A stretch of 46,356 nucleotides of DNA from JAWXCM01 sp034408745 (GCA_034408745.1 JAWXCM010000255.1:1-46356), one strand, 5' to 3'. Numbered from the stretch's first letter, positions 1 through 8,861 are shown. The notes: generated by a model not told the origin, from the sequence alone. A program made the numbers and translations.

Positions 1-390
1 CGGCCCGGCCGACCACCCATTGCGCCAAACTTCCCAGTCGCCAGCCGCCAACCCGGTGACTACGAAGCGAAGCGACTCGAACGTACCTTTTACCTCGAAG
101 GACAGAACGGATCGCGCCAGAACCGGTTCGGTGTGAAACAGCACCACCCACCCGCCCGACGCCACCAGTGCGCCCTCGAGATCGAGGCTGCTCACGGCAA
201 GCGCGGGTGCCTTGCCGTCGACCGTCACCTTCGCGCCGTCCCACCGGACCAGCACCTCCGAACCGAGCGAGACCGCCGACAAGACCACCTTTCGGTCCGG
301 AGTCACGGCCAGGAACGAAGCCGCCGGCTTTTCCCGGTCCGGCCCGCTCCAGTGGCCCAAAACAGTGCCTTCCGGGAGGCGCGCGCGCAT
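1..390 (-). CDS. Partial hypothetical protein, runs off left edge
   Basis: An open frame on the minus strand reads from an ATG at 390 to the first base of the window without a stop (130 codons), with G/C-rich third positions and a protein-like alternation of beta-type segments. The frame is also open upstream, through alternative TTG and GTG codons as far as the start of the phosphofructokinase gene, so the start is uncertain. The visible part has no signal peptide or catalytic motif that I recognise; its end (VTGLAAGDWEVWRNG) resembles beta-sandwich ends of secreted polysaccharide-degrading enzymes, which is weak evidence. It could be an N-truncated remnant, since such a domain normally sits at a C-terminus. 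Overlapping plus-strand frames here have arginine/proline-rich shadow composition and were dropped. Confidence 0.4.
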   Translation of the reverse strand, partial: MRARLPEGTVLGHWSGPDREKPAASFLAVTPDRKVVLSAVSLGSEVLVRWDGAKVTVDGKAPALAVSSLDLEGALVASGGWVVLFHTEPVLARSVLSFEVKGTFESLRFVVTGLAAGDWEVWRNGWSAGP

Positions 391-466
391 CTCCTGAAGG
401 GTCCACCACGGTAAGAGAGGCAACGGACGATACAATGGGGGCAACCCACCTTTCACAGGAGACTTC

Positions 467-1651
467 ATGGCAACGAAGCGCATAGGTATCTTAACCGGCG
501 GCGGCGACGTCCCAGGTCTGAACTCGGTCATCAAGAATGTTGTGTACCGTTCGAGCGAGCACAATATCGAGGTGATCGGCATTCGGCGTGGCTGGGAAGG
601 CTTGACCCACGTCAACCTGGAAGACGCGGCCAGCAAGACCAGATACATCATGCCGCTGTCACGCGAAAACACCCGCACGGTCGATCGCACCGGCGGCACT
701 TTCCTTCACTCGAGCCGCACCAATCCCTCGAAGATGAAGAAGATTCCCGAATTTCTGGGGAATATGGAATTTCCTAAATCGGAATTCACCAAAAAGGGCG
801 TCACGTCGACGGTGTTCGACATGAGCCCGCAGGTTCTGAAGAACCTGGAATCGCTCGCCCTGGACTATCTGGTTGCCATCGGCGGAGACGACACGCTCAG
901 CTACGCGGCAACCCTCGACAAGCTCGGTTTCAAAGTGGTCGCCGTGCCGAAGACGATGGATAACGACGTGCAGAACACGGAGTATTGCATCGGTTTTTCG
1001 ACGGCAATTTCCCGTGCGTCCGACGCCATCAACCGCCAGCGAACCACCGTCGGCTCTCACGAACGAATCGGTGTATTCCGCGTATTTGGCCGCGACGCGG
1101 GCTATACGTCGCTGTACACCGCATACGTCACCTCCATGCGCTGCGGCATTCCCGAATACAAATTCAATGTCGAGAAAATGGTCGAGTTGCTGGTGCAGGA
1201 CAAGCGCAATAATCCCAGCAACTACAGCATGGTCGTGATGTCGGAAGGCACCGAATGGCAAGGCTTCACGCTGCAGGAATACGGTGAGCCCGACGCCTTC
1301 GGCCACCGCAAAAAGATGAGCGTGGCTGAGAGCTTCAGTGAAGAAGTGAAGCGGCTCGGCAAGGAAGAAACCGTGGTCAGCGACCTGACCTACGAGCTCC
1401 GCTCCGGCGATCCCGATTTCGTCGACAAGATGGTTGCCAGCACCTTCGGCACCATGGCGTTCGACGCGATTCTGCAGGGCAAGAGCGGCCTGATGGCGGC
1501 TATTTCCGACGGCAAGTACGCCATGGTGCAAATTCCCGATCCCGCCCTGGGGCCACGCCATGTCGACGTCGCCACCATGTACAACACCGACCGTTATCGT
1601 CCGAACTACGCCAGCAAGGAAGGTCTGCCGATCTTCCTGACCCGCGCTTAG
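467..1651 (+). CDS. 6-phosphofructokinase, pyrophosphate-type active site
   Basis: Phosphorylates fructose 6-phosphate to fructose 1,6-bisphosphate in cytosolic glycolysis. The 394-residue protein has the PFK glycine loop (GGGDVPGLN, residues 11-19), the catalytic loop PKTMDND (161-167) and FGRDAG further on. At the two positions that separate phosphoryl donors it has Asp142 in GGDDT (Gly104 in E. coli ATP-PfkA) and Lys162 in PKTMDND (Gly124 in E. coli). Asp plus Lys is the known signature of PPi-dependent enzymes, which work reversibly; ATP enzymes keep Gly at the first position. The start is supported by AGGAGA at 457-462. A TACAAT at 431-436 could be a -10 box, but no good -35 is seen. A methyltransferase gene follows after 13 bases. 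Family certain; PPi use inferred. Confidence 0.93.
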   Translation: MATKRIGILTGGGDVPGLNSVIKNVVYRSSEHNIEVIGIRRGWEGLTHVNLEDAASKTRYIMPLSRENTRTVDRTGGTFLHSSRTNPSKMKKIPEFLGNMEFPKSEFTKKGVTSTVFDMSPQVLKNLESLALDYLVAIGGDDTLSYAATLDKLGFKVVAVPKTMDNDVQNTEYCIGFSTAISRASDAINRQRTTVGSHERIGVFRVFGRDAGYTSLYTAYVTSMRCGIPEYKFNVEKMVELLVQDKRNNPSNYSMVVMSEGTEWQGFTLQEYGEPDAFGHRKKMSVAESFSEEVKRLGKEETVVSDLTYELRSGDPDFVDKMVASTFGTMAFDAILQGKSGLMAAISDGKYAMVQIPDPALGPRHVDVATMYNTDRYRPNYASKEGLPIFLTRA

Positions 1652-1664
1652 TTCTCACTCCGTA

Positions 1665-2303
1665 ATGGGGCTCCTCGACCTGTTCCGCCGTGGCCCGAAA
1701 CCCGCCGAGGTCTCGCTTGACGAGATCCGGCGCAGTTTCAACCAGGCCGCGGCGGACGAGGAGCACTTCCCCTCCACCATCGACCCACGCATCTGGCACG
1801 TCCGTCTCATTGCGCAGTTTTTCGGCGATCTGAACGGAAAGCGTGTTGCCGACATCGGGAGCGGCAAAGGCCGTTTTGCGCGAGTGCTGAAGGATCAGAA
1901 CCCCGCCGGGGAGTTCGTCGCCTTCGACCTGGCCGAAGCGATGCTCCGCGTCATCCCGTCCGACATCCGCACCTGCTGCGGTTCCATGACCGCGCTTCCC
2001 TTCTCCGACGCGTCCTTCGACGCGGCCTATGCCACCGAATCTCTGGAACATGCCGTCGATATCCAGACGGCGGTCCACGAGCTCTGCCGCATTGTCAAGC
2101 CGGGTGGCCGAATTGTCGTCATCGACAAGAATGCTGAGCACTGGGGCAAGCTCAAGACTCCCGCCTGGGAGAAATGGTTCCATCGCGCCGAGCTGGAAAA
2201 GCTGCTCCGCCGCGACTGCGCTGCAGTCTCCAGTGACTATATTTCTTACTGGGAAGACGTACCGCCAGACGGTTTATTCCTTGCATGGAAGGCGACGCGG
2301 TGA
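1665..2303 (+). CDS. Class I SAM-dependent methyltransferase
   Basis: A 212-residue protein with a Rossmann methyltransferase core: motif I VADIGSGKGR at residues 61-70, an acidic end of strand 2 (VAFDLAEAML), then motif LPFSDASFDAAYATESLEH and the post-motif KPGGRIVVID. This pattern is of the Methyltransf_11 (UbiE/SmtA-like) type and binds S-adenosylmethionine; the acceptor cannot be told from sequence. The N-terminal 50 residues look like a short lid. It lies 13 bases after the phosphofructokinase gene and 21 bases before the TIGR00300 gene, all on the same strand, so co-transcription is likely, but the neighbours do not suggest a shared pathway. Confidence 0.8.
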   Translation: MGLLDLFRRGPKPAEVSLDEIRRSFNQAAADEEHFPSTIDPRIWHVRLIAQFFGDLNGKRVADIGSGKGRFARVLKDQNPAGEFVAFDLAEAMLRVIPSDIRTCCGSMTALPFSDASFDAAYATESLEHAVDIQTAVHELCRIVKPGGRIVVIDKNAEHWGKLKTPAWEKWFHRAELEKLLRRDCAAVSSDYISYWEDVPPDGLFLAWKATR

Positions 2304-2324
2304 CGGCAGTTATCCTGTAAGGAG

Positions 2325-3533
2325 ATGTCCGTCACAGAAGTCGTGGAAGCGCAGGGTCACCTGATTGACTCGCACATAATGGAACGCATCTTCGACACCG
2401 TTGTGGAATTCAACGGCAAGTTCGAAGTAGAACAATTTGAAATCGGCCGCACCAACGGTGATGCCTCGCATTTGCGTTTGAAGGTAGAGACGCAGGAGCC
2501 GCGAAGCATGCAACAGCTGCTGGAGGCGCTGGTCAGTCTGGGCTGCTCACCGGTCGACAGCGGCGATGCGGAATTGCGCGGCATCGAAAAGGACAAGTGT
2601 GCCCCGGAAGATTTCTACTCGACCACGAACCATAAAACCCTGGTTCGCACCGGGGGCGAGTGGATTGAAGTGCAGGACCAGCGCATGGACGCGCTCGTCG
2701 TGGTGAAGGGTAACGAAGCATGGTGCCGCAAGCTGCGCGACATCAAAGCGGGCGACGCGGTGGTCGTCGGCATGCGCGGCATCCGCGTGGTGCCCGAATC
2801 GAAGGAACGCGACCGACTCTCGTTTGCCTTCATGAGTAACGGCGTCTCATCCGAACGGCAGGTGGAAACGGCCGTGCAGCAGACGGCGAACCTGATTCGC
2901 ACCGTTCGCGCGGCGGGACAGAAGGTGCTGGTTGTCGCTGGCCCGGTGGTAGTCCACACGGGCGGCAGCGTGCATCTCTCAAAGCTGATCCGCGAGGGCT
3001 ATGTGCAGGGACTGCTGAGCGGCAACGCGCTCGGCGTACACGACATTGAAGCGGCACTGCTCGGCACGTCTCTGGGTGTACGCATGGCCGACGGCCGGCA
3101 GGAAGAACACGGTCACCGGAATCACATGCGCGCCATCAACGCCATCAACAATTGCGGCAGCATTAAAGGCGCTGTGGAGCAGGGCCGACTCACCACCGGC
3201 ATCATGTATGAGTGCGTGAAGAACAACGTGCCCTTCGTACTCGCGGGCAGCCTCCGCGACGACGGGCCGCTGCCCGACACGGTCACCGACATGAACGTGG
3301 CGCAGGACATGTGCGCGCAGCATCTGAAGGGCGCCGGTTTGGTGCTGTGCCTCGGTTCGATGCTGCATTCCATCGCCATCGGCAACATGTCGCCGAGCTG
3401 GGTAAAGATCGTATGCGTCGATATCAACCCCGCGGTCGCTACCAAGGTGAGCGACCGCGGCACCGGCCAGGCGATCGGCATTGTGACCGACGTCGGCCTG
3501 TTCCTCGACCATCTCAGCAAGGCACTCGTATGA
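2325..3533 (+). CDS. TIGR00300 / LOR-SDH domain protein (possible ornithine cyclodeaminase)
   Basis: A 402-residue protein matching the TIGR00300 family: an N-terminal alpha/beta LOR/SDH domain (about 1-100, with EVEQFEIGRTNGDASHLRLKV), a small middle domain, and a C-terminal nucleotide-binding region (about 195-400) with AGPVVVHTGGS, GNALGVHDIEAALLGTSLG and a final VDINPAVATKVSDRG. In archaea, and as the C-terminal part of cyanobacterial AgrE/ArgZ, relatives make proline from ornithine with NAD; that function here is by homology only. The start codon follows AAGGAG with no spacing, which is poor for initiation, but no better in-frame start is visible. Its stop overlaps the queF start (ATG at 3530, TGA at 3531), implying translational coupling. 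Confidence 0.75.
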   Translation: MSVTEVVEAQGHLIDSHIMERIFDTVVEFNGKFEVEQFEIGRTNGDASHLRLKVETQEPRSMQQLLEALVSLGCSPVDSGDAELRGIEKDKCAPEDFYSTTNHKTLVRTGGEWIEVQDQRMDALVVVKGNEAWCRKLRDIKAGDAVVVGMRGIRVVPESKERDRLSFAFMSNGVSSERQVETAVQQTANLIRTVRAAGQKVLVVAGPVVVHTGGSVHLSKLIREGYVQGLLSGNALGVHDIEAALLGTSLGVRMADGRQEEHGHRNHMRAINAINNCGSIKGAVEQGRLTTGIMYECVKNNVPFVLAGSLRDDGPLPDTVTDMNVAQDMCAQHLKGAGLVLCLGSMLHSIAIGNMSPSWVKIVCVDINPAVATKVSDRGTGQAIGIVTDVGLFLDHLSKALV

Positions 3534-3931
3534 TCCGCGAATATACAGACGACCAGGCAAGGGCCGGCATTGACGCAGAGTTGCCGGAAATCGAGACGTG
3601 GCCGAACTCATACCCGAGCTACGAGATCGAAATTGCGATCCCGGAGTTCACGTCCGTTTGTCCAAAGACGGGGCAGCCGGACTTCGGTAAGCTGACGCTG
3701 CGCTATGTGCCTGGCGAACGCGCCGTGGAGTTGAAGTCGCTGAAGATGTACATGCTCGCGTATCGCAACCTCGGCATCTTTTACGAAAACGTGGTGAATC
3801 GATTCCTGCGCGATATTGTGAAGGCCTGCGATCCTGAACGCGCCACACTGATCGGCGAGTTCACTCCGCGCGGCGGCATCTTTTCAAAGGTCACAGTCAG
3901 CTACAGCAAGGAGAAGGGCTACGCCGTCTGA
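3530..3931 (+). CDS. queF: NADPH-dependent 7-cyano-7-deazaguanine reductase
   Basis: QueF reduces the nitrile preQ0 to the amine preQ1 in queuosine (tRNA modification) synthesis in the cytosol. The protein is 133 residues, as for the short single-domain (type I) QueF. The catalytic pair is visible in FTSVCPKTGQPDFG: Cys44 forms the thioimide with preQ0 and Asp51 is the proton donor. The family motif E-L-K-S-L-K-M-Y follows at about residue 67. The start at 3530 overlaps the upstream stop by four bases and gives the normal length; the frame is open further upstream but that part is a shadow of the TIGR00300 gene. No queC, queD or queE is in the window, so the rest of the pathway lies elsewhere or preQ0 is salvaged. 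Confidence 0.95.
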   Translation: MIREYTDDQARAGIDAELPEIETWPNSYPSYEIEIAIPEFTSVCPKTGQPDFGKLTLRYVPGERAVELKSLKMYMLAYRNLGIFYENVVNRFLRDIVKACDPERATLIGEFTPRGGIFSKVTVSYSKEKGYAV

Positions 3932-3980
3932 TCTGCAGGGGGAGGAACTGGCGGCCATCATCCACGGGATCCGCGACCGC

Positions 3981-5336
3981 GTGAGGTCTCAGCATCACGC
4001 ACTGGTGGACCTGCTGCCCGTGCTGCATGCCCGCGATCGAGCCGAAGCCAAGGTGGCGGCGATCGGCTCCGTTAACCCGCGTGCGCCCGGTCTGGTCAAC
4101 GATGCCATCCAGTGGGTGAAGCACAACGTTGCCCGCGCGCTCGGCTGGTTCGTGAGGGATCAGGTAGACTTCAACCGCGCAGTACTCGGCGCAGTGGAAG
4201 CGACGCTCGAATCGCTCAACGAGGTGAACCGCACCTTCGCCACGCTGAGTAGCCGCATCGACGACATGGAGCGCGGCTTTCGGCACGATCTGCGAGGGGC
4301 CACCGATGCTGCCGCTGCGTTGCAGTCAGAGGCGGGGGAGTTGAAGGACATTCGCGCGCACTGGGTGCACTGGCGTGAAGAGTGGCAGCAGAAGCTGTTC
4401 CAGAATGAGGTGCATTACCTGCGCGGGCTCGCCGACCTGCAGTCCTCGCTCGATGTACGGGTGGCAAAGATCGACGACGGCTACCGCGATTCGCTCCATC
4501 TGCAGCACAACGAGTACGAGGGCGCGCTGCGCGGCTCCATTGATGAGATCCATAAGCGGTTCTGGTCGGACATGGAGAAGGTTCGACGCGAGTACGAAAC
4601 GCTGATCCACAACGAACTCCGGGTGATGCGGCAAAAAGCATTCGCGTCGGCGACGCCGGTGGTCGCATTGCCAGCCGCGGCCGTTTCATCAGACGCGCCG
4701 CTGGACATCGACTACAACCGTTTCTCCGATCGCTTCCGCGGCGACGAAACCTACGTGCGGGAACGGCAGCAGTTCTACATCCCCTACTTCCGCGAGTGCC
4801 AAAACGTACTCGACATTGGATGTGGCCGCGGTGAGTTTCTGGAGTTGTTGCGCGACGCCAGCGTGCCCGCACGCGGCCTCGACCTGGACGATGAATCCGT
4901 GGCGATATGTCGCACGAAGGGCCTGCAGGCCGAGACTGGCGACGTATTCGTGTGGCTCGCCAGTGAACCTGACGGATCGTTCGACGGGATCTTCGCGTCG
5001 CAAGTGATTGAGCACCTCACACCGTCGCAAGTGCCACGGTTCGTGAAGCTCTGCGCTGAAAAACTAAGGCACGGTGGCGTCATCGCGCTGGAGACACCGA
5101 ACCCGGAGTGCCTTGCCATTTTTGCGACGCACTTCTATATCGACCCAACGCACCAGCGCCCCGTCCCCGCGCCACTGCTCGTCTTCTACTTTGAGGAGTT
5201 CGGACTCGGCAACATTGAGGTGCACAAGTTGTCGCCGGCAGGCGAATCCATGCCGACCGTAAACGAGTTGCCCGCCGGGTTCCGCGATGCGTTCTTCGGC
5301 GGGCTGGATTACTGCGGTATCGCGAGAAAACTATAG
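3981..5336 (+). CDS. Methyltransferase with long N-terminal helical/coiled-coil region
   Basis: A 451-residue protein in two parts. Residues 1 to about 225 are charged and helical (ATLESLNEVNRTFATLSSRIDD, then long glutamate/arginine-rich stretches), predicted as coiled coil. The C-terminal 220 residues are a class I SAM methyltransferase with VLDIGCGRGEFLELL as motif I, GLDLDDESVAICRTKG, FASQVIEHL and ALETPNPE. This layout recalls methyltransferases that cap polysaccharide chains with a coiled-coil ruler (WbdD-like), an inference from architecture only. The GTG start at 3981 has no clear ribosome site; the frame is open upstream with no stop into queF, so translation could begin about 13-16 codons earlier from a rarer codon. 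Its 3' end overlaps the convergent PLP gene by 6 bases. Confidence 0.7.
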   Translation: MRSQHHALVDLLPVLHARDRAEAKVAAIGSVNPRAPGLVNDAIQWVKHNVARALGWFVRDQVDFNRAVLGAVEATLESLNEVNRTFATLSSRIDDMERGFRHDLRGATDAAAALQSEAGELKDIRAHWVHWREEWQQKLFQNEVHYLRGLADLQSSLDVRVAKIDDGYRDSLHLQHNEYEGALRGSIDEIHKRFWSDMEKVRREYETLIHNELRVMRQKAFASATPVVALPAAAVSSDAPLDIDYNRFSDRFRGDETYVRERQQFYIPYFRECQNVLDIGCGRGEFLELLRDASVPARGLDLDDESVAICRTKGLQAETGDVFVWLASEPDGSFDGIFASQVIEHLTPSQVPRFVKLCAEKLRHGGVIALETPNPECLAIFATHFYIDPTHQRPVPAPLLVFYFEEFGLGNIEVHKLSPAGESMPTVNELPAGFRDAFFGGLDYCGIARKL

Positions 5337-6509
5337 CGCTTGTTCGAGGTCGGCGATGATGTCCTCGACGGCCTCAATGCCGACGGACACACGCACCAGG
5401 TTTTCTTTGATCCCGAGCCGCAGCCGCTGTTTGAAACCGAGGTCGCGGTGAGAGGCCATCGCAGGATAAAGAAGCAGGGAATGCACATCGCCCAGCGAGG
5501 TGCCGCGCACGATCAGCTTCAGCCGGTCCATGAACTCGAACACCTGCTGCTGTTCCGTGAGTCCCTTCAGTTCGAAGCTGACAATCGCGCCGAACAGATC
5601 CTTCGGGAACATGCGTGAAACGGTGGCCGAATCGGGGTGCGCAGGATCGCCCGGGAAGTACACGCGGTCCACCTTCGGATGTGTGACGAGCCAGGATGCG
5701 AGGCGACTTGCGTTCCGGCACTGCCGTTCCATACGCATCGGGAATGTCTTGATGCCACGCATCGCCAGATATGCTTCCACAGGTCCCAGGTTTGGACCGA
5801 GTGTCTTGCACAACTGCCTCACAACCGGCAGATGTTCTTCATCGCAGATCACCGCGCCACCGAGCACGTCGCCATGGCCTGCCAGATACTTCGTCAGGCT
5901 GTGCACCGAGATGTGAGCGCCGAGGGCAATCGGGTGCACCATCAGTGGAGTCGCGAAGGTGTTGTCCACCACCAGCGCCGCGCCATGCGCGCGAGCAATC
6001 TTAGCGACCTCTTCGATGTTGCCGACGCGCAGCAGCGGATTGGAGATGGTCTCCATGAAGATGCAGCCCGGCTTCTCTTCTTCCGCCGCGGAACGCACTG
6101 CATTCAAATCGCATATGTCGACGAAGCGCACCTCGACGCCGAAGGCACCGAACACCTGAGTCAGCAGCTTGATGCTGGCGCCGTACAACGCGTTTGCAGC
6201 GAGCACCGATTTGCGACGGTCCAGCAGCGCGGCCATCAGGGCCACCTGCAGCGCCATCATGCCAGACGAGCAGGCCAGCGCACCCGGCGCGTTCTCCAGC
6301 GAGGCGACCAGTTCCTCAAGCGCGGTGTTGGTCGGGTTGCTGTAGCGCGAGTACGACTCGCCCTCAATCTCTTGTCCGAAGACTTTGTCCAGATGCTCGG
6401 TGGTGTCGTAGAAGTACGTGGACGCGAGATGAATGGGCGTGGTCGACGGAGTCTGCGGCCCTGGCTTTTTGCGGTCACCAGCGTGAACCGCTTTCGTCTG
6501 GATATTCAT
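5331..6509 (-). CDS. Cystathionine gamma-synthase/lyase-type PLP enzyme
   Basis: A 392-residue Cys/Met metabolism PLP-dependent enzyme (fold type I). Visible motifs are SRYSNPTN near residue 55, the substrate-side SSGMMALQ, VVDNTFATP with the aspartate that contacts the PLP ring nitrogen, and HSLTKYLAGHGD, in which the lysine forms the internal aldimine. Members interconvert cysteine, cystathionine and homocysteine or release methanethiol; sequence alone does not separate synthase, beta-lyase and gamma-lyase. The start codon overlaps the cysS stop in ATGA, so it is translated as the second gene of a cysS operon, fitting a role in cysteine supply or turnover. Its 3' end overlaps the convergent methyltransferase gene by 6 bases. 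Confidence 0.85.
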   Translation of the reverse strand: MNIQTKAVHAGDRKKPGPQTPSTTPIHLASTYFYDTTEHLDKVFGQEIEGESYSRYSNPTNTALEELVASLENAPGALACSSGMMALQVALMAALLDRRKSVLAANALYGASIKLLTQVFGAFGVEVRFVDICDLNAVRSAAEEEKPGCIFMETISNPLLRVGNIEEVAKIARAHGAALVVDNTFATPLMVHPIALGAHISVHSLTKYLAGHGDVLGGAVICDEEHLPVVRQLCKTLGPNLGPVEAYLAMRGIKTFPMRMERQCRNASRLASWLVTHPKVDRVYFPGDPAHPDSATVSRMFPKDLFGAIVSFELKGLTEQQQVFEFMDRLKLIVRGTSLGDVHSLLLYPAMASHRDLGFKQRLRLGIKENLVRVSVGIEAVEDIIADLEQAL

Positions 6510-7906
6510 TTTCTTTTCCAGCGAACTCCTTCTTTGGTGTCCTCGAGAATCACACCGCTTTCAAGCAATTCGGCGCGGATCTCATCCGACCGTTTGAAAT
6601 TTTTGGCCTTGCGCGCATCCTGCCGCTCTGCAATCAGGCGCTCCACGTCGGCATCGGTCATCCCACTCTCCGACACAGTGGGCTTCAGCACATCGAAGAT
6701 GCTGTCGAAGAAGCTAAGAATGCCGGCCGCTTCCGGCGCGTTGCCGGAGCGGAACTCGCCAGAATCCATCGCCGAGTTCAGATCGCGGATGTACTCGAAG
6801 ATTGCGCCGAGCGCTTCGGCGCTGTTCAGATCGTCGTCGAGACTGGCCTCAAAATCGGTGCGAGCTTTTGCCGACCGCTCAGCCACCGCGTCGCTGTGAC
6901 CCTCGGCGAACTTTTCCGTGTTGAGTCGCAGCTGAAAATTGCGCAGGCGGTCGATGGCGGTTGCCGCAGCCTTCAGCCCGTCGAACGTGAAGTTAAGCTT
7001 CTTGCGATACGGCACCGCTGTCAGCAGATAGCGAATCACCTCAGGCGCGTAGCCCTGCTCAAACAGATCGCGCAAAGTGTAGAAGTTGCCGAGGGACTTC
7101 GACATCTTCTGCCCTTCCACGATCAGATGCTCGGCATGCAGCCAGTACTTGACGAACTGCTTGCCGGAGATCGCCTCCGACTGCGCAATCTCGTTTTCAT
7201 GGTGCGGAAACGAAAGGTCGATGCCGCCGGTATGAATATCGAGCGTGTCGCCCAGATACTTCATCGCCATGGCCGAGCACTCAATGTGCCAGCCCGGCCG
7301 ACCCGCGCCAATCGGGGTGTCCCAGAAGAACTCGTCGTCCTTGCGGGATTTCCAGAGCACGAAATCGCGGGCATCGGCCTTGTCGTACTCATCCACATCG
7401 ACGCGCGCGCCGGAGCGCATGCCGTCGAAATCGAGGTGAGACAGCTTGCCGTAGTCCGGGAACTTTGAGATTCGGTAGTAGATGGAGCCGTCGCTGACGT
7501 AGGTGAAGCCCTTGTCAGTCAGCGTCTCAATGGCGGACACCATTTCGTTGATGTGTTCGGTGGCACGGACCATGCGTTCCGGCCGTTCCAGCCGCAGAGC
7601 TGCCGTGTCTTCGAAGAATGCAACTTCGTAGGTCTCGGTGTACTCGCGCAGCCCCTTGCCCTGCTCCATCGCGTTCCGAATGATCTTGTCCTCAACGTCG
7701 GTGATGTTCATCACGTGGTCGAGAGTGTAGCCGCGGTACCGGAGCCAGCGGCGCAGGATGTCCTGGAACGTGAACGTCCGAAGGTTGCCGATATGGACGT
7801 AGTTGTAGACGGTGGGTCCGCAGGTATACATGCGGACGGTTTTGCCGTCCTGCGGATGAAATTCTTCGAGCTCTTGCGAGAGTGTGTTGTAGAAGCGCAA
7901 AGCCAT
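6506..7906 (-). CDS. cysS: Cysteinyl-tRNA synthetase
   Basis: Charges tRNA-Cys with cysteine. The 466-residue product has the class I signatures: YTCGPTVYNYVHIGN near the N-terminus (CGPTVY with a zinc-ligand cysteine, and the HIGH-type HIGN), GGIDLSFPHHENEIAQ with further zinc ligands, and KMSKSLGN for ATP binding. The C-terminal quarter has the helical DALR-type region and ends in a basic WKRK. I take the start at 7906 (MALRFYNTL) because it matches the family N-terminus; the frame is open for another 63 codons upstream, but those are antisense to the ThuA gene. The stop overlaps the next gene's start by four bases. Only 54 bases separate it from the divergent ThuA gene, which must hold both promoters. 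Confidence 0.96.
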   Translation of the reverse strand: MALRFYNTLSQELEEFHPQDGKTVRMYTCGPTVYNYVHIGNLRTFTFQDILRRWLRYRGYTLDHVMNITDVEDKIIRNAMEQGKGLREYTETYEVAFFEDTAALRLERPERMVRATEHINEMVSAIETLTDKGFTYVSDGSIYYRISKFPDYGKLSHLDFDGMRSGARVDVDEYDKADARDFVLWKSRKDDEFFWDTPIGAGRPGWHIECSAMAMKYLGDTLDIHTGGIDLSFPHHENEIAQSEAISGKQFVKYWLHAEHLIVEGQKMSKSLGNFYTLRDLFEQGYAPEVIRYLLTAVPYRKKLNFTFDGLKAAATAIDRLRNFQLRLNTEKFAEGHSDAVAERSAKARTDFEASLDDDLNSAEALGAIFEYIRDLNSAMDSGEFRSGNAPEAAGILSFFDSIFDVLKPTVSESGMTDADVERLIAERQDARKAKNFKRSDEIRAELLESGVILEDTKEGVRWKRK

Positions 7907-7960
7907 AGTTTCGGGCGTTTTCACCAGTGTAGCGTGGCGGTATATGATGAGGACGAAGTT

Positions 7961-8767
7961 ATGAGAATCTCTGGTGCTCTCCTCATGGCCGTGCTCTTTC
8001 TGATGCCCGTTGCGGCTCAGCAGCAGGCCCCCAAACGCAAGAAGATCCTCGCTATTGGCGAGGTGAAGGGTTTCCAGCACGACTCGGTGAGCCACGCCCT
8101 GGCAAGCATCGAAAAATGGGGCAAGGAAACCGGTCTGTGGGACACCTACATCAAGACCGACACACAGCTCATCACCAAAGAAAAGCTGACGGGCAATGCC
8201 AAAAATCTGGCTTACTTTGACGCCGTGGTGTTTTATACCACCGGTGAGTTGCCCCTGAACGATGAGCAGAAGGCCGCTTTGATGTCATTCGTTAAGGAAG
8301 ATGGCAAAGGTTTTATCGGCGTCCACTCGGCAACCGACACGTTCTACAAGTGGCCTGAATACGGTGAGATGATTGGCGGCTGGTTCGACCAGCATCCCTG
8401 GAACACTTTCGATGCACCCATCCTCGTGGAGGACAAGGGCCATCCGGCGACAAAGCACATGCCGGATTCGTTCGTGATGAAGGATGAGATTTACCAGTTT
8501 AAGAATTACTCGCGCGACAATACCCGCGTACTGATGCGCCTCGACGCGAGCAAGCTGGATCTGAAGAACCCGCGCGTGCACCGGCAGGATCAGGATTTCG
8601 CTGTGACATGGGTCAAGATGCACGGCAAGGGTCGCGTCTTCTACTCCACTCTCGGTCACCTGGAAGAGGTGTACGACAATCCGATGATTAAGCAGATGTA
8701 CGTGGAAGGCATCAAGTGGGCTCTGGGTTTGGTGGAAGGCGACACGAAACCGCACGCGAAGCCGTAG
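7961..8767 (+). CDS. Secreted ThuA-like domain protein
   Basis: A 268-residue exported protein with a signal peptide (MRISGALLMAVLFLMPVAAQQ) followed by a ThuA/trehalose-utilisation-like domain of the class I glutamine amidotransferase-like fold. Recognisable stretches are FQHDSVSHA, YFDAVVFYTTGELPL, GFIGVHSATDTF, GGWFDQHPWN and the closing GKGRVFYSTLGHLEEV. Members are common in Acidobacteriota, Planctomycetota and Verrucomicrobiota beside sugar genes and are thought to act on carbohydrates, but no reaction is proven for most. The start at 7961 gives a clean signal peptide and has GAGG about nine bases upstream. It is transcribed away from cysS and stands alone. Confidence 0.88.
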   Translation: MRISGALLMAVLFLMPVAAQQQAPKRKKILAIGEVKGFQHDSVSHALASIEKWGKETGLWDTYIKTDTQLITKEKLTGNAKNLAYFDAVVFYTTGELPLNDEQKAALMSFVKEDGKGFIGVHSATDTFYKWPEYGEMIGGWFDQHPWNTFDAPILVEDKGHPATKHMPDSFVMKDEIYQFKNYSRDNTRVLMRLDASKLDLKNPRVHRQDQDFAVTWVKMHGKGRVFYSTLGHLEEVYDNPMIKQMYVEGIKWALGLVEGDTKPHAKP

Positions 8768-8847
8768 CAATTACCGCACTGGAGAACGACGGGGTGGACG
8801 CCCGGAATCGCAGTTTTACGAGTTCCAGACGAACGTGAACGCCAGTG

Positions 8848-8854
8848 AGGAGGT
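8848..8854 (+). promoter_or_regulatory. Strong Shine-Dalgarno deciding the selA start
   Basis: AGGAGGT lies seven bases before the GTG at 8862 and matches the anti-SD consensus perfectly. It favours 8862 over the upstream in-frame GTG at 8835, which lacks such a site. Confidence 0.75.
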
Positions 8855-8861
8855 GCCCCCT

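Noticed and set aside
659..1561. A 300-codon open frame antisense to the phosphofructokinase gene
   Set aside because: High-GC genes often leave the opposite strand open; the product is rich in His, Gly and Arg, matches no family, and the sense gene is clearly real.
8768..8861. Possible tRNA-Sec (selC) just upstream of selA
   Set aside because: No TTCGA-type T-loop, long acceptor stem or CCA end could be folded by eye in this stretch.
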